The translations under genes and the position numbers were made by a program. From positions 1 to 53,005 of the forward strand of contig VBKL01000090.1 in NCBI GenBank assembly GCA_005879805.1: DNA of 53,005 bases, written 5' to 3'. The stretch is from Deltaproteobacteria bacterium. GTDB taxonomy: Bacteria; Myxococcota; Myxococcia; Myxococcales; 40CM-4-68-19. Positions 27,758 to 35,868 of the stretch are shown here, one piece after another. The notes under the pieces are model-generated. The model did not search any database, was not told the DNA's origin, and was given only the letters and a program-made list of their open reading frames with translations. Within the stretch, counting starts at the first letter, position 1, and each line of letters begins with the position of its first letter.

Positions 27758-28249
27758 ATGCTCGCTCTCGCCCTGGCTCTCGTTGCCGCTCCCACGCTGC
27801 CCGTGACGCAGCGCGGGCCGTTCGTGGAGATGCAGGCCGGACCGCAGGTGCTCTTCCGCGGACGCGGGATGGGCACCGGGCCCGAAGTGCGGCTCGATCT
27901 CGGCCTCGGCGTCACCGAGAGGATCGCCCTCGAGGCGTGGGTTTCCGGAGCGCTGGAGAACGCGCCGCTGCGCGCGCCGGGCGATCAATCTCGTCTCGGC
28001 GCCGGCCTGGCCGGCCGCGCCCGGCTCTTCCAGTTCGATGCGGAGGGCAAGGTCGCCTTGTGGGGCCGCGCCGGAGCGGGCTTCGCGGCGAGCAGTCCGG
28101 GCCAGTCGGGGCCGCTCGGGTTCGGCGGGGCGCAGATCCTCTGGCAGCCATTCGTGAAACGCTTCGCCTTCGGCCTAGAAGCCGACGCGTTGGTCCTGCG
28201 CGGCGGGGCCGGATTCGCCATCCTCCCTTCTTTGCGCTGCGCGCTATAG
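27758..28249 (+). CDS. gltH: Outer-membrane barrel protein GltH/NfsH-like
   Basis: Last gene of the cluster, 3 bp after gltG; 163 residues. A short signal peptide (LALALALVAAPTLP) is followed by amphipathic beta strands with Gly-rich turns ('GAGLAGRARLFQF', 'VALWGRAGAGFAAS') as in small outer-membrane barrels. Assignment to GltH/NfsH is by position after the FHA/TonB-like gene. Strand-level similarity to gltA is general rather than specific. No terminator hairpin is seen after it. Confidence 0.6.
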   Translation: MLALALALVAAPTLPVTQRGPFVEMQAGPQVLFRGRGMGTGPEVRLDLGLGVTERIALEAWVSGALENAPLRAPGDQSRLGAGLAGRARLFQFDAEGKVALWGRAGAGFAASSPGQSGPLGFGGAQILWQPFVKRFAFGLEADALVLRGGAGFAILPSLRCAL

Positions 28250-28300
28250 CGTCCCGGATTGGCGCGCGGGGCCGAGCGGCGGTAACTTCGCTCTCGCGCC

Positions 28301-29392
28301 GTGATCCTGAGGACGTCCCCTCGGACTTGTGAGCAGTGGTCGCTCGGCGACCTCGAGACGCTGCGCCTCGTCCTGCGCGGCGGCTCGGTGATCGACTGGC
28401 GCCGCATCCATTTCCAGACCCGCGACGACGTCGACCGCTACTTGCGGCTCTGCCTCTTCGAGCCGGACGATCCCTTCGATCGGGCGCGCATCCAGGACGT
28501 GCTCGACCAGGCCGTGCAGTACCTGCGCACCACCTTCCGTTACCGCGTCGCCGAAGAGGTGGCGCATCCCCGGGAGATCGAGGACCTCTTCCTCTGGGCA
28601 TCGGGCGCCAAGGAGCCGTTGCGCCTCCGCCGGATAGCCTGCATCGCGCTCAAGCTGATGCACGTCGTCCATCACGTGCAGGCCCGGGCGCTCTTGCATC
28701 GGGCCCGCATTTCCGAGGACGAGCTCGCTCACCTCGCCACCGCGCGCGTCGATCAGGCGGCCGCGCAGCTGCGGCGCGAGGGACTACCCATCGTCAGCGC
28801 CTCGGGAAGCGTGAAGACGAAGCACAGCATCCTCACCAAGCTGCTCGCCAAGAAGGAATCGCTCGCGGCGCAGGTCTACGACCGCGTCCGTTACCGCGTC
28901 GTCGTCGCGACGCGCGACGAGGTGCTGCCGCTCCTGTTGCGCCTATGCGACGTGCTCTTGCCCTTCGCCTTCGTGGTGCCCGGCCAGACGCAGAACACGC
29001 TCTTCGACTTCAAGAAGCTCGTGCAGGGAAAGGAGTCCTTGCGCAAGCTCGCGGCCGGATTGCAGGCCGGCCTCGATCTGGAGGCCCACGACCGCAGGTC
29101 GGGCCACGCTCACGAGCGCAACGAGTTCAGCGGGGACGGCTACCGGGCGCTCAATTTCGTGGTCGATCTGCCAGTCCGGCTCCCCGAGCGGGCGGTCGAC
29201 CCGGGGGATTCTCTCGTCACCTTCTGCATGGTCGAGCTCCAGCTCCTCGACCAGGAGACTGCCCTCGCCAACGAGCGAGGACGCAACTCCCACGCCCGGT
29301 ACAAGAAGCGTCAGCTCCGGGGCGTCCTGCGGCGCCTTTCCCGCGGCCTGGTGGTCCCCAAGCGCACCCGCGGAGGGAAGAAGACGCCTTGA
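28301..29392 (+). CDS. Conserved protein with RelA/SpoT synthetase-like core
   Basis: Conserved myxobacterial hypothetical (I believe the TIGR04552 type), 363 residues. Its C-terminal half follows the RelA/SpoT (p)ppGpp synthetase pattern. 'SGSVKTKHSILTKLLAKK' (168-185) matches the RxKxxxSIxxKxxRK entry, 'YDRVRYRVVV' (193-202) matches DxxGxR, 'SGDGYRALNFVV' (277-288) matches GYxSLH, and 'VELQLLD' (311-317) matches ExQxRT. The acidic, Tyr and Glu positions are retained (Asp194, Tyr281, Glu312), but the conserved Gly and His are not. It may be a divergent nucleotidyltransferase or a binding-only derivative. Start GTG at 28301. It lies 36 bp upstream of tRNA-Cys. Confidence 0.65.
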   Translation: MILRTSPRTCEQWSLGDLETLRLVLRGGSVIDWRRIHFQTRDDVDRYLRLCLFEPDDPFDRARIQDVLDQAVQYLRTTFRYRVAEEVAHPREIEDLFLWASGAKEPLRLRRIACIALKLMHVVHHVQARALLHRARISEDELAHLATARVDQAAAQLRREGLPIVSASGSVKTKHSILTKLLAKKESLAAQVYDRVRYRVVVATRDEVLPLLLRLCDVLLPFAFVVPGQTQNTLFDFKKLVQGKESLRKLAAGLQAGLDLEAHDRRSGHAHERNEFSGDGYRALNFVVDLPVRLPERAVDPGDSLVTFCMVELQLLDQETALANERGRNSHARYKKRQLRGVLRRLSRGLVVPKRTRGGKKTP

Positions 29393-29427
29393 CGCGAAAG
29401 TTGCCGGGCGCTACTTCCGGGCGCCGC

Positions 29428-29499
29428 GGCACCGTAGCCAAGCGGTAAGGCAGGGGTCTGCAAAACCCCCATTCGGCGGTTCGATTCCGCCCGGTGCCT
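29428..29499 (+). tRNA. tRNA-Cys (GCA)
   Basis: A 72-nt cloverleaf folds completely. The acceptor stem GGCACCG pairs with CGGTGCC, the D stem GCC with GGC, the anticodon stem GGGGT with ACCCC, and the T stem GGCGG with CCGCC around TTCGATT. The anticodon GCA is at 29460-29462 and the discriminator base is U, as usual for Cys. No CCA is encoded. Confidence 0.97.
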
Positions 29500-29509
29500 T
29501 CCATCCCCC

Positions 29510-30634
29510 ATGTTCCAGTCCTGGTACGCCACCTGCCCGCGAGGAGCCGAAGAAGTTCTCGCGGGGGAGCTGCAGGGAATCGGCGCCAAAGGCATCCGCC
29601 CGGGGCGCGGCGGGGTGCGCTTCACCGGCGAGCGCGAGGTGGCGTTGCGCGGTTGTCTCGCGCTCCGGACGGCGCTGCGGGTCCTCGAGCCGATCGGCGA
29701 GTTTCCTGCCGAATCATCCGACCAGCTCTACGCCTCTGCACGCGAGCTTCCCTGGGAAGAGTTGATCGCCCCGGGACAGACCATCGCGGTCTCGGCGAGC
29801 GGCCGCGCGCCGGGACTTTCCCACACCCGGTTCGTCGAGCAGCGTACCAAGGACGCCATCGTCGACCGCTTGCGGGAAGTGCGCGGCGATCGCCCCGACG
29901 TGGAGCTCCGTTCCCCCGACGTCCTCGTCGTCGTCCATCTCGGCGAAGGGCGAGGGAGCGTTTCGCTCGATCTCGCCGGGGAGCTTCTCTCCAATCGCGG
30001 CTATCGGGTGCGGACCGTGGAGGCTCCGCTGCGCGAGGCGCTCGCCGCGGCGGTAGTGCTGCTGAGCGGTTGGGACGGAACGACGCCGTTCCACGATCCC
30101 CTGTGCGGCTCGGGAACCGTGGCCATCGAGGCAGCCCTCATCGGGCTGCGCCGCGCGCCGAACCTGCGGCGGAACCTTTCCTGCGAACGCTGGCCGCGGA
30201 CGAAAGCGGACCGGCCCCTCATCGCGCGCCTTCGCGAGGAGCTTTCCGCGCTCGAGGCGCGCAGTGAGCTTCCGCCCATCCTGGCATCCGACCGGGATCC
30301 GGAGGCCGTCGCGGCGACCTCCGCCAACGCGCGCGCGGCCGGCGTTCCGTTGCGCGTTTTCGAAAGCGATGCGCGGGCGATCGCGGCCCTCTCACCACCC
30401 GGGCACGTGGTCGCCAACGTTCCTTACGGGGAGCGCCTTTCGGCGGGATCGCGCAAGCAGTTGAAGAGCTTCTACCACTCGCTTGGCGACGCTCTCGGCG
30501 CCCTTCGCGGACATCGGTTGGCCTTGCTCAGCGCGAGCGACGATTTCGAGAGCGCTTTCGGCTTGCGGCCCAGATCGCGGACCACGCTCTGGAACGGGCC
30601 GCTGCGCTGCGCGCTCTATCGGTACGGGCGGTGA
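29510..30634 (+). CDS. THUMP-domain 23S rRNA guanine-N2 methyltransferase (RlmL N-terminal-type)
   Basis: SAM-dependent RNA methyltransferase of 374 residues. The start 'FQSWYATCPRGAEEVLAGEL' is the ferredoxin-like/THUMP entry typical of RlmL and YcbY/TrmN-like proteins. The THUMP region covers about 45-160. The Rossmann methyltransferase domain has the 'DPLCGSGTVAIEAAL' SAM motif (about 198-212), 'SDRDPEAVAATSANARAAG' and the catalytic 'NVPYGERL' (NxPYGxR) motif. The second methyltransferase half of E. coli RlmL is absent. Starts 10 bp after tRNA-Cys. The 3' end overlaps a small convergent gene by 19 bp. Confidence 0.88.
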   Translation: MFQSWYATCPRGAEEVLAGELQGIGAKGIRPGRGGVRFTGEREVALRGCLALRTALRVLEPIGEFPAESSDQLYASARELPWEELIAPGQTIAVSASGRAPGLSHTRFVEQRTKDAIVDRLREVRGDRPDVELRSPDVLVVVHLGEGRGSVSLDLAGELLSNRGYRVRTVEAPLREALAAAVVLLSGWDGTTPFHDPLCGSGTVAIEAALIGLRRAPNLRRNLSCERWPRTKADRPLIARLREELSALEARSELPPILASDRDPEAVAATSANARAAGVPLRVFESDARAIAALSPPGHVVANVPYGERLSAGSRKQLKSFYHSLGDALGALRGHRLALLSASDDFESAFGLRPRSRTTLWNGPLRCALYRYGR

Positions 30635-30801
30635 GCAATCGGGGGCTTCGAAGGGTCGTGTTTTCCGAGATCGTATTCGTCGCGGTAGTTCTCGACCTCG
30701 CGGTCCTCCTCCTGCGCCGCGCGGGTGTCGGTTCGAGGTGGACTTGGCCGCACTCGCTCTCCGTTCGCCCGGCCGTCGCGCTTGCTCGTTGCTTGGGGCA
30801 T
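30616..30801 (-). CDS. Small charged protein of unknown function
   Basis: A 61-residue frame starting PQATSKRDGRANGERV, very rich in Arg, Lys, Asp and Glu, with a central acidic run (AAQEEDREVENYRDEYD) and a His/Pro end. Support comes from an excellent ribosome-binding site (GAGGAGG, 7 nt before the ATG) and a -35-like TTGACT farther upstream. It has no signal peptide or membrane segment and looks intrinsically disordered. No function is known to me. Confidence 0.5.
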   Translation of the reverse strand: MPQATSKRDGRANGERVRPSPPRTDTRAAQEEDREVENYRDEYDLGKHDPSKPPIAHRPYR

Positions 30802-30971
30802 CGTGCGCCTCCTCTGTCGGAAAGGTGACGACGGTCCGCCTCGAGTCAATTGTTGGGCGCTCGGGCGCCCGCGAGCGCTCCGTGCGGGCTTGCGAGGGCC
30901 TGCCCGCTTTCGCGCGCTGAGCGCCTGGCGGATTGATCCTCCGGCGCCCTGACAAAAAATTCGAGATTGCT

Positions 30972-31056
30972 TGGTGCCCAGGGTGAGATTCGAACTCACA
31001 CGCCTTACGGCGCCGCCCCCTCAAGACGGTGTGTCTACCAGTTCCACCACCTGGGC
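30972..31056 (-). tRNA. tRNA-Leu (GAG)
   Basis: Read on the minus strand, the acceptor stem GCCCAGG pairs with CCTGGGC, followed by A and an encoded CCA (30972-30974). The anticodon stem CCGTC/GGCGG encloses loop TTGAGGG with anticodon GAG (31020-31022). A long variable arm (CGCCG-TAA-GGCG) marks a class II tRNA, as expected for Leu. It lies just downstream of secG on the same strand, an arrangement common in bacteria. Confidence 0.96.
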
Positions 31057-31105
31057 GAGGTCGGGAGCGGGCTTCTAGCACTGCCCCCGATGTCGAGCAA
31101 GCCGC

Positions 31106-31591
31106 TCACCGCTTCGAGGGAGTCTGCGCGGGGACCGACGAGGGCGAGGCATCTTGCTTGCCGGGAGCGCTCTTCTGCGTTCCGGGATTGGCGGTCGGCG
31201 CCGCCGGGCCACCGGCCTGGTTCCCCGGAACCGGCACCAGCGCTCCACCGGTAGCGGGAGCGGGCGCGGTCTGGCCCGTCGGCAGCGGGGGCTTGTCCGA
31301 GCCGGTCTTCTTCGCCGCGTTTTCGGCGGCGATGTTCCGGTTTGCCCGCATCACCGAGTCGCTGTGCGAGGAGCGGTAGGCCAGGGTCAGCGAGGTGATC
31401 ATGAAGATCGCCGCGCAAACCTCGGTGACCTTGGCGAGGAACGTCACCGATCCGCGGCCACCGAATACGGAGGTGCTGCTGCCTCCTCCGAGCGCGGCCA
31501 TGGCGTCGCCTTTTCCCGGCTGGAGAAGGATCACGAAGATGAGGAAGACGCTCACGATGACGTGCAGCGCGATGATGAACCAGGGACCCAT
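31106..31591 (-). CDS. secG: Protein-export membrane protein SecG
   Basis: Auxiliary subunit of the SecYEG translocon. The 161-residue product has the two SecG helices: 'FIIALHVIVSVFLIFVILLQ' with the PGKGDAMAALGGG loop after it, then 'EVCAAIFMITSLTLAY'. The C-terminal half is a long Pro/Ala-rich tail, a common extension in myxobacteria. The ATG at 31591 (GPWFIIALHV) is preferred over one 39 bp upstream. It probably shares a transcript with the tRNA-Leu gene 49 bp downstream. Confidence 0.93.
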   Translation of the reverse strand: MGPWFIIALHVIVSVFLIFVILLQPGKGDAMAALGGGSSTSVFGGRGSVTFLAKVTEVCAAIFMITSLTLAYRSSHSDSVMRANRNIAAENAAKKTGSDKPPLPTGQTAPAPATGGALVPVPGNQAGGPAAPTANPGTQKSAPGKQDASPSSVPAQTPSKR

Positions 31592-31670
31592 GGGGCGGCG
31601 AACGCTACACGCGAGCGGGCCCGCGCGCAACTGGCGCAGGCCCGCCCGGAATTGATTCCGATGTGGAGGA

Positions 31671-33050
31671 CTACAACGACTTCAGGTACTGGACGAGGTC
31701 GCTCTGTTCGGCCGGCGAGAGGGCGAGCGACATGGCGGTGTTGTAGTGAGCCACCACGTCGTCGAGCGTCGCGAAGCGGCCGTCGTGATAGTAGCGCCCC
31801 TTCGCCGCCGGATTCGTGGTCATCGCGTCGTGGGCGAAGAGGCCGTGGAGCGGCGTCGTCCTGTATTTGCCATCCGGCGATCGGTTTGCCTGGATGTTGT
31901 CGATTCCGATCTCCGCGCCGTCGTGCATGTTCCAACCCGCATCGGTGTACAGCGGCGCCACATGGCAGGTGGCGCACTTGGCCGCGCCGGTGAAGAGCGC
32001 TTCCCCGCGCTTCGCGGCGGCGGCGTCGAAGCTGCCGGCCGGCGGGGTCGGCGCCTCGAGCGCAAGCTCGTAGAACTCGAGCGCGCCGAGCTTCGAGGTG
32101 ACGAGATCAGGCTGACCAGCCGGAGGAACGGTGTGTCCCATGTGGTTCGCTGGCGCCGCAGCCACGGGGAACTTGGCGGAGTTGTCGAGGCGCGTGTCGG
32201 TGTAGCTCCCCTGGCCGTGCATCTCGAGGACCGCGACGAAGGCGTTCCACTGCGTGATCGAACCCCAGCCCGTGTAGGTGTGCATGTTCACGCCGCGGAG
32301 GCCGTAGGCGGGTGGAATGAGCGTCGCGGAGGAATTGACCTCGGGCGCGTGCAGCGTCGGATTGCCGTCGAGGAAGATCTCGGCGTCGTATTTCCCCGGA
32401 CCCCAGCTCGTGAGCACGCTCTTGAGCGTCGGCACGTCGACGCCGAGCAGCGTCGCCACCGGCTGGAGATTGGGGGCGAGCGAAACGATGGCGCCGACGT
32501 TCAGGTCGCGGTTCGGCCATCCGTCGAGGCGCTTGCCGATGCCGGGCGCGAACGAATTGTCGACCGTCGAATGGCAAAGGGCGCAGGTGATGCCCAACGA
32601 CTTGATGCCGCCCGCGCCATCCGAAGACGCCTTGACGCCCACCACGGCGTCGAGATCGAGGAGCGCGAGGGTCGTCGCCGGCGCCTTCAGATCGACCTTT
32701 CCCGCCTTGATGTCCGCGACGAGCGATGCCGGCAGCGCATCGGCGTCGACTTTGAGACCAACCGAGAGGGCCGTCGTCGGATCGACCGTCGCGATGGCTT
32801 TGTTGAGCTGAATCGTGTTGGTCCAGAAGGCCTCGTCTCCGAAGGTATCGGAGCGGAAGATCTTCTGACCATCGTCGAAAGTCTTGTCGGCGGCCGTCTT
32901 GTTCGGATCGACCGGCGGTGGTGCCGGCGGCGCCGGCGGCGCAGGGGGCGGCGGGCCGACGTTGTCGTTCTTGCTCGCGGTGCAGGCAGCGAGAGCTGCC
33001 GCTAGGACGATGGAGCAGGCAATTCTGCTGCGGAACGCGATGGCGCTCAT
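31671..33050 (-). CDS. Di-haem cytochrome c peroxidase-like lipoprotein
   Basis: Periplasmic electron-transfer protein of the MauG/CcpA type, 459 residues. It has a lipoprotein signal (LAAALAAC, Cys23), a Pro-rich spacer and two c-type haem sites, CALCH (156-160) and CATCH (359-363). The distance between them and the later 'GRYYHDGRFATLDDVVAHYN' motif match di-haem peroxidases. The ATG at 33050 has a strong GGAGGG ribosome site, while an earlier in-frame start 24 bp upstream has none. It is likely monocistronic. It may detoxify peroxide or oxidise an unknown partner. Confidence 0.87.
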   Translation of the reverse strand: MSAIAFRSRIACSIVLAAALAACTASKNDNVGPPPPAPPAPPAPPPVDPNKTAADKTFDDGQKIFRSDTFGDEAFWTNTIQLNKAIATVDPTTALSVGLKVDADALPASLVADIKAGKVDLKAPATTLALLDLDAVVGVKASSDGAGGIKSLGITCALCHSTVDNSFAPGIGKRLDGWPNRDLNVGAIVSLAPNLQPVATLLGVDVPTLKSVLTSWGPGKYDAEIFLDGNPTLHAPEVNSSATLIPPAYGLRGVNMHTYTGWGSITQWNAFVAVLEMHGQGSYTDTRLDNSAKFPVAAAPANHMGHTVPPAGQPDLVTSKLGALEFYELALEAPTPPAGSFDAAAAKRGEALFTGAAKCATCHVAPLYTDAGWNMHDGAEIGIDNIQANRSPDGKYRTTPLHGLFAHDAMTTNPAAKGRYYHDGRFATLDDVVAHYNTAMSLALSPAEQSDLVQYLKSL

Positions 33051-33170
33051 TTGGATCCCTCCGGCGGTAGCCATGAGAGCGCCGACGCGCCGGAAGGTGA
33101 CAACTCGATGCGGGATCCCGCGAATCCTGACGAATGGTACGATTTCGTACGAAGGCGACGGTACCAGCCG

Positions 33171-33866
33171 TCAAATCTCGATGATGCCCTTGCGCAGCCC
33201 TTCGGTGACCGCTTCCACCCGGTTCGTGACGTCGAGCTTCTCGTAGATGTGCTCGAGGTGCGTGCGAACCGTGGCGCGAGAGAGGTCGAGGACGTGCGCC
33301 GCCTCGTTGTTGGAGAGGCCCTTGGCGATGAGGCGGAGGATGTCGATCTCGCGCCCGGTGAGCGGGCGGGTGGGCGGCTCTTCGCGGAGCGGCGGGACGG
33401 CCGGCGGCGGCAACTTGGGGTCCTCCGGCACGTGGAAATGGCGCAAGAGGCGCCGCGCGAGGCTGGGCTGGATCACGCTCCCGCCCGCGTGCACTTCGCG
33501 GATGGCTTCGACCACCTTGCTCCCCGAGGCTCCCTTGAGGAGGTAGCCCGAGGCGCCCGCCTTGACCGCCTCGATGACCTTCTCCTCCTCGTCGAAGACG
33601 GTGAAGACGAGCACCTCCACGGCGGGCCAGCGCGCCTTCACCTCGCGCGTCACCTCGATCCCGCTCATGCGCGGCAACCCGAGGTCCTGGAGGATCACGT
33701 CCGGGCGGACCTTGGTCAGCTCCGCGAGGGCGGCCTCGCCCGAGAGCGCGGAGGCGATCACCTCCACCTCTGGCGATTCGTTGAGCAGCTTGAGCAGGCT
33801 CCTCAGGATCTGCGGCTGGTCCTCGACGACCATCACCTTGATCCTCGTCGTCTCTGTGGCGCTCAT
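33171..33866 (-). CDS. NarL/LuxR-family response regulator
   Basis: Transcription factor of 231 residues. The receiver domain has acidic residues VVED (13-16) and phosphoacceptor Asp61 in ILQDLGLP; the conserved lysine lies in 'YLLKGAS' near 111. A linker and a LuxR-type helix-turn-helix follow (about 165-231; LTGREIDILRLIAKGLSNNEAA). The start overlaps the histidine kinase stop by 4 bp with a GGAGGA site upstream, so the pair is one operon. The target genes are unknown; the di-haem peroxidase next door is a candidate. Confidence 0.92.
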   Translation of the reverse strand: MSATETTRIKVMVVEDQPQILRSLLKLLNESPEVEVIASALSGEAALAELTKVRPDVILQDLGLPRMSGIEVTREVKARWPAVEVLVFTVFDEEEKVIEAVKAGASGYLLKGASGSKVVEAIREVHAGGSVIQPSLARRLLRHFHVPEDPKLPPPAVPPLREEPPTRPLTGREIDILRLIAKGLSNNEAAHVLDLSRATVRTHLEHIYEKLDVTNRVEAVTEGLRKGIIEI

Positions 33867-35007
33867 CCGGTTGATTCCTCCCTGGTGCGAACGGTCAGAT
33901 CGATTCGCGTGCCCCGGCCTTTTGCGGAGCTCATCTGCACCCTGCCGTGCACCTTGGCGGCGCGCTCGCGCATGTTGGCGAGCCCGTAGTGTCCCTGGCG
34001 CTGGAGCTCGTCGGGATCGCGCGGCATCTCGAAGCCCGGACCGTGATCCTGGATGCTGAGCCTCGCCTCGCCGCGCTGGAAGGCGAGGACCACGTCCACT
34101 GCGGTCCCGCGGCCGCAATGCTTGCTCACGTTGGTGAGCGATTCCTGCAGCACGCGGAAGAGGGCGAAGGAGCTCTCGGGACCGACCGTTTCCTCCGCGC
34201 CGCTCCTCGAGAAACGGACCTGCAGCCGGTGGCGGGTGGCGGCGAGCTGACAGTAGTCGCGGAGCGATCCGGGAAGATCGAAGCTGTCCTGCATCATGCG
34301 CAGCGAGCGCCGCAATTCGTCCACCGATTGCTCGGCGGCGCCGTGCAGATCGGAGATCTCCTTGCGCGCGCGCGCAGATCGCGGTGCCGGGCACGGTCCC
34401 GCTCGTTCAAGTAGACCATCAGGTAGACGAGGATGCAGTTCAGCGCCGCGTACCAGAGGAGGACGAACCCATCGAGCTGTCCGCCCCCGCTTCCGAAGAG
34501 GACGCGCTCGAGCTTGAGGACCGCGGGAAAGGTGAGGAGCGGCGGCACGAGCGCGAGCGGCGTCGGGAACAGCACCACGAATAGCGTGGTGAAGAGAAGC
34601 TGGGCGGCGAAGAACGGGCTGCGCAGGCCGCCGGTGAGAGCGGCGACCCACACCAGCACGAGGAGATCGGCGCAGAGGGTCGCGAAGGTGACGGCGCGTC
34701 CGAGGGACGGGTTGCGCAGGAGGAGGTAGTTCGCCGCGCTGTACGCGACCATGGCGAGATAGACGACGACGGCGACGGGGCCGCCGATGCCCAGCGCGCT
34801 CGACCAGCCGGGTACGCCGAGCACGAGAAGGCCGAGCGTGAGGAAGGCGATGCGCGCGTAGAAGAGGGCGCGGGCGCGCGTGAGGAAGCGGTCCTCGGTG
34901 AAACCGATGCCGGTCGATTCGGCGCGAGCAATCGAGGCCTTTTGCACGGCCTCCGGATTCAGTGCGGCCGCCCCCGATCCGCTCACCATTGGACGATTAT
35001 CAGACAC
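33863..35007 (-). pseudogene. NarL-type sensor histidine kinase, frame broken and phosphoacceptor region missing
   Basis: The N-terminal half (from 35007) encodes about six membrane helices and ends 'YLNERDRARHRDLRARAR' near 34375. The C-terminal half, in a different frame, starts 'KEISDLHGAAEQSVDEL' and contains the HATPase part: 'ESLTNVSKHC', 'DHGPGFE', 'GHYGLANMRERA'. The HisKA_3 motif with its phosphoacceptor His, which should lie between them, is absent. The join sits in a run of alternating GC (34363-34376). It is most simply a small deletion of about 200-300 bp, either real or an assembly fault. The operon with the downstream response regulator is intact. Confidence 0.75.
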
Positions 35008-35080
35008 TTCGCAGCGCGATCAAACGAGGGCATTCGCGGGGGCCGGGGCGTACGGCGCAAAGCGTTGCTCCGCGGCGCGA

Positions 35081-35118
35081 GCCTCCGTATCCTGGGCGCT
35101 TTCCCGGATCCGGGAGGC
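35081..35118 (+). promoter_or_regulatory. Possible hairpin hiding the ribosome site of the cysteine operon
   Basis: GCCTCC (35081-35086) is complementary to GGAGGC (35113-35118), and a perfect palindrome CCCGGATCCGGG (35103-35114) overlaps the same GGGAGG ribosome site. Either pairing would cover the site just before the TTG start at 35122. The region could mediate translational control; no riboswitch family was recognised. Confidence 0.3.
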
Positions 35119-35121
35119 AGT

Positions 35122-35868
35122 TTGCGAGAAGAGCTCCTCGAACGGCCCACTCCGCTCCTACGCTTCCGGGAGGCGCTCCTGAAGATCGAATCCCTTCGGC
35201 CTTCGGGCGAATCGGAGGACCGCGGGCTCTCGATCTTCCCCGCACTCGCGCGGGGAGCCTCCGCCTCACTCGCCGCGACGGCGGGCGGGGCGATCGCCGC
35301 GGCAGCCTGGGCAAAGCCGCGAGGCGTGCGGCTCTTCCTGGCCCTTCACGGCATCGCGACCCATGAGACCCGAGAGACGTTGCGGCTGTTCGGCGCCGAG
35401 GTCGAGGTCGTAGAGTCGGCCTCCGAGGCTGCGGCCCGCGCGTCGGCGCGGGGCGGGACGCTGCTTCCGCCGCTGGATGGAGACGAGGCCGCTGCTGCCG
35501 TCGAGCGGAGCCTGGGCCCCGAGCTAGCCGCCGATGCCGGAGCGGTACCGGCGATCTTCGCTCCTGCCGGGACCCGCGCCGCGATCATCGCCGCGTTGCG
35601 CGCATTACCCGGGGCGCGCGGGGTTGCGCTCGTCGCCGGCGACAGCGAGCTGCCCGGGCTCCCGCGCGTGGCGGATCTCCCCGCGTCCGTCGAGCGAAGG
35701 GTGGTCTCCCGCGCATCCTGCGCCCAGGCGCGTGCCGCGCTCGCCCGGGAAGGCGGGCTCCTCGCCTCCCATGCTTCCGCCATGGCGGCGCTGCTCGCCG
35801 CGAGCGAGGGAGGTCTCGCTCTCGTCACTAGCGGCGAGCGCGAGTTCAGCCTGGAAGGCGCCGCGTGA
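35122..35868 (+). CDS. PLP-synthase-fold protein lacking the Schiff-base lysine
   Basis: First gene of the sulfur-carrier cysteine operon, 248 residues. It resembles cysteine/threonine synthases: 'RPTPLLRF' (8-15) corresponds to the GNTPLVRL entry and 'PSGESEDRG' (27-35) to P(G/T)GSxKDR. The PLP-binding lysine is replaced by Glu32, and the phosphate/substrate loop STSGNTG has become 'AATAGGAIA'. The protein is also shorter than true synthases. It is therefore unlikely to be an active PLP enzyme and may be a structural or regulatory partner of CysM. The TTG start is chosen for the GGGAGG 4 nt upstream and the matching N-terminus. The stop overlaps the next GTG by 4 bp. Confidence 0.65.
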   Translation: MREELLERPTPLLRFREALLKIESLRPSGESEDRGLSIFPALARGASASLAATAGGAIAAAAWAKPRGVRLFLALHGIATHETRETLRLFGAEVEVVESASEAAARASARGGTLLPPLDGDEAAAAVERSLGPELAADAGAVPAIFAPAGTRAAIIAALRALPGARGVALVAGDSELPGLPRVADLPASVERRVVSRASCAQARAALAREGGLLASHASAMAALLAASEGGLALVTSGEREFSLEGAA

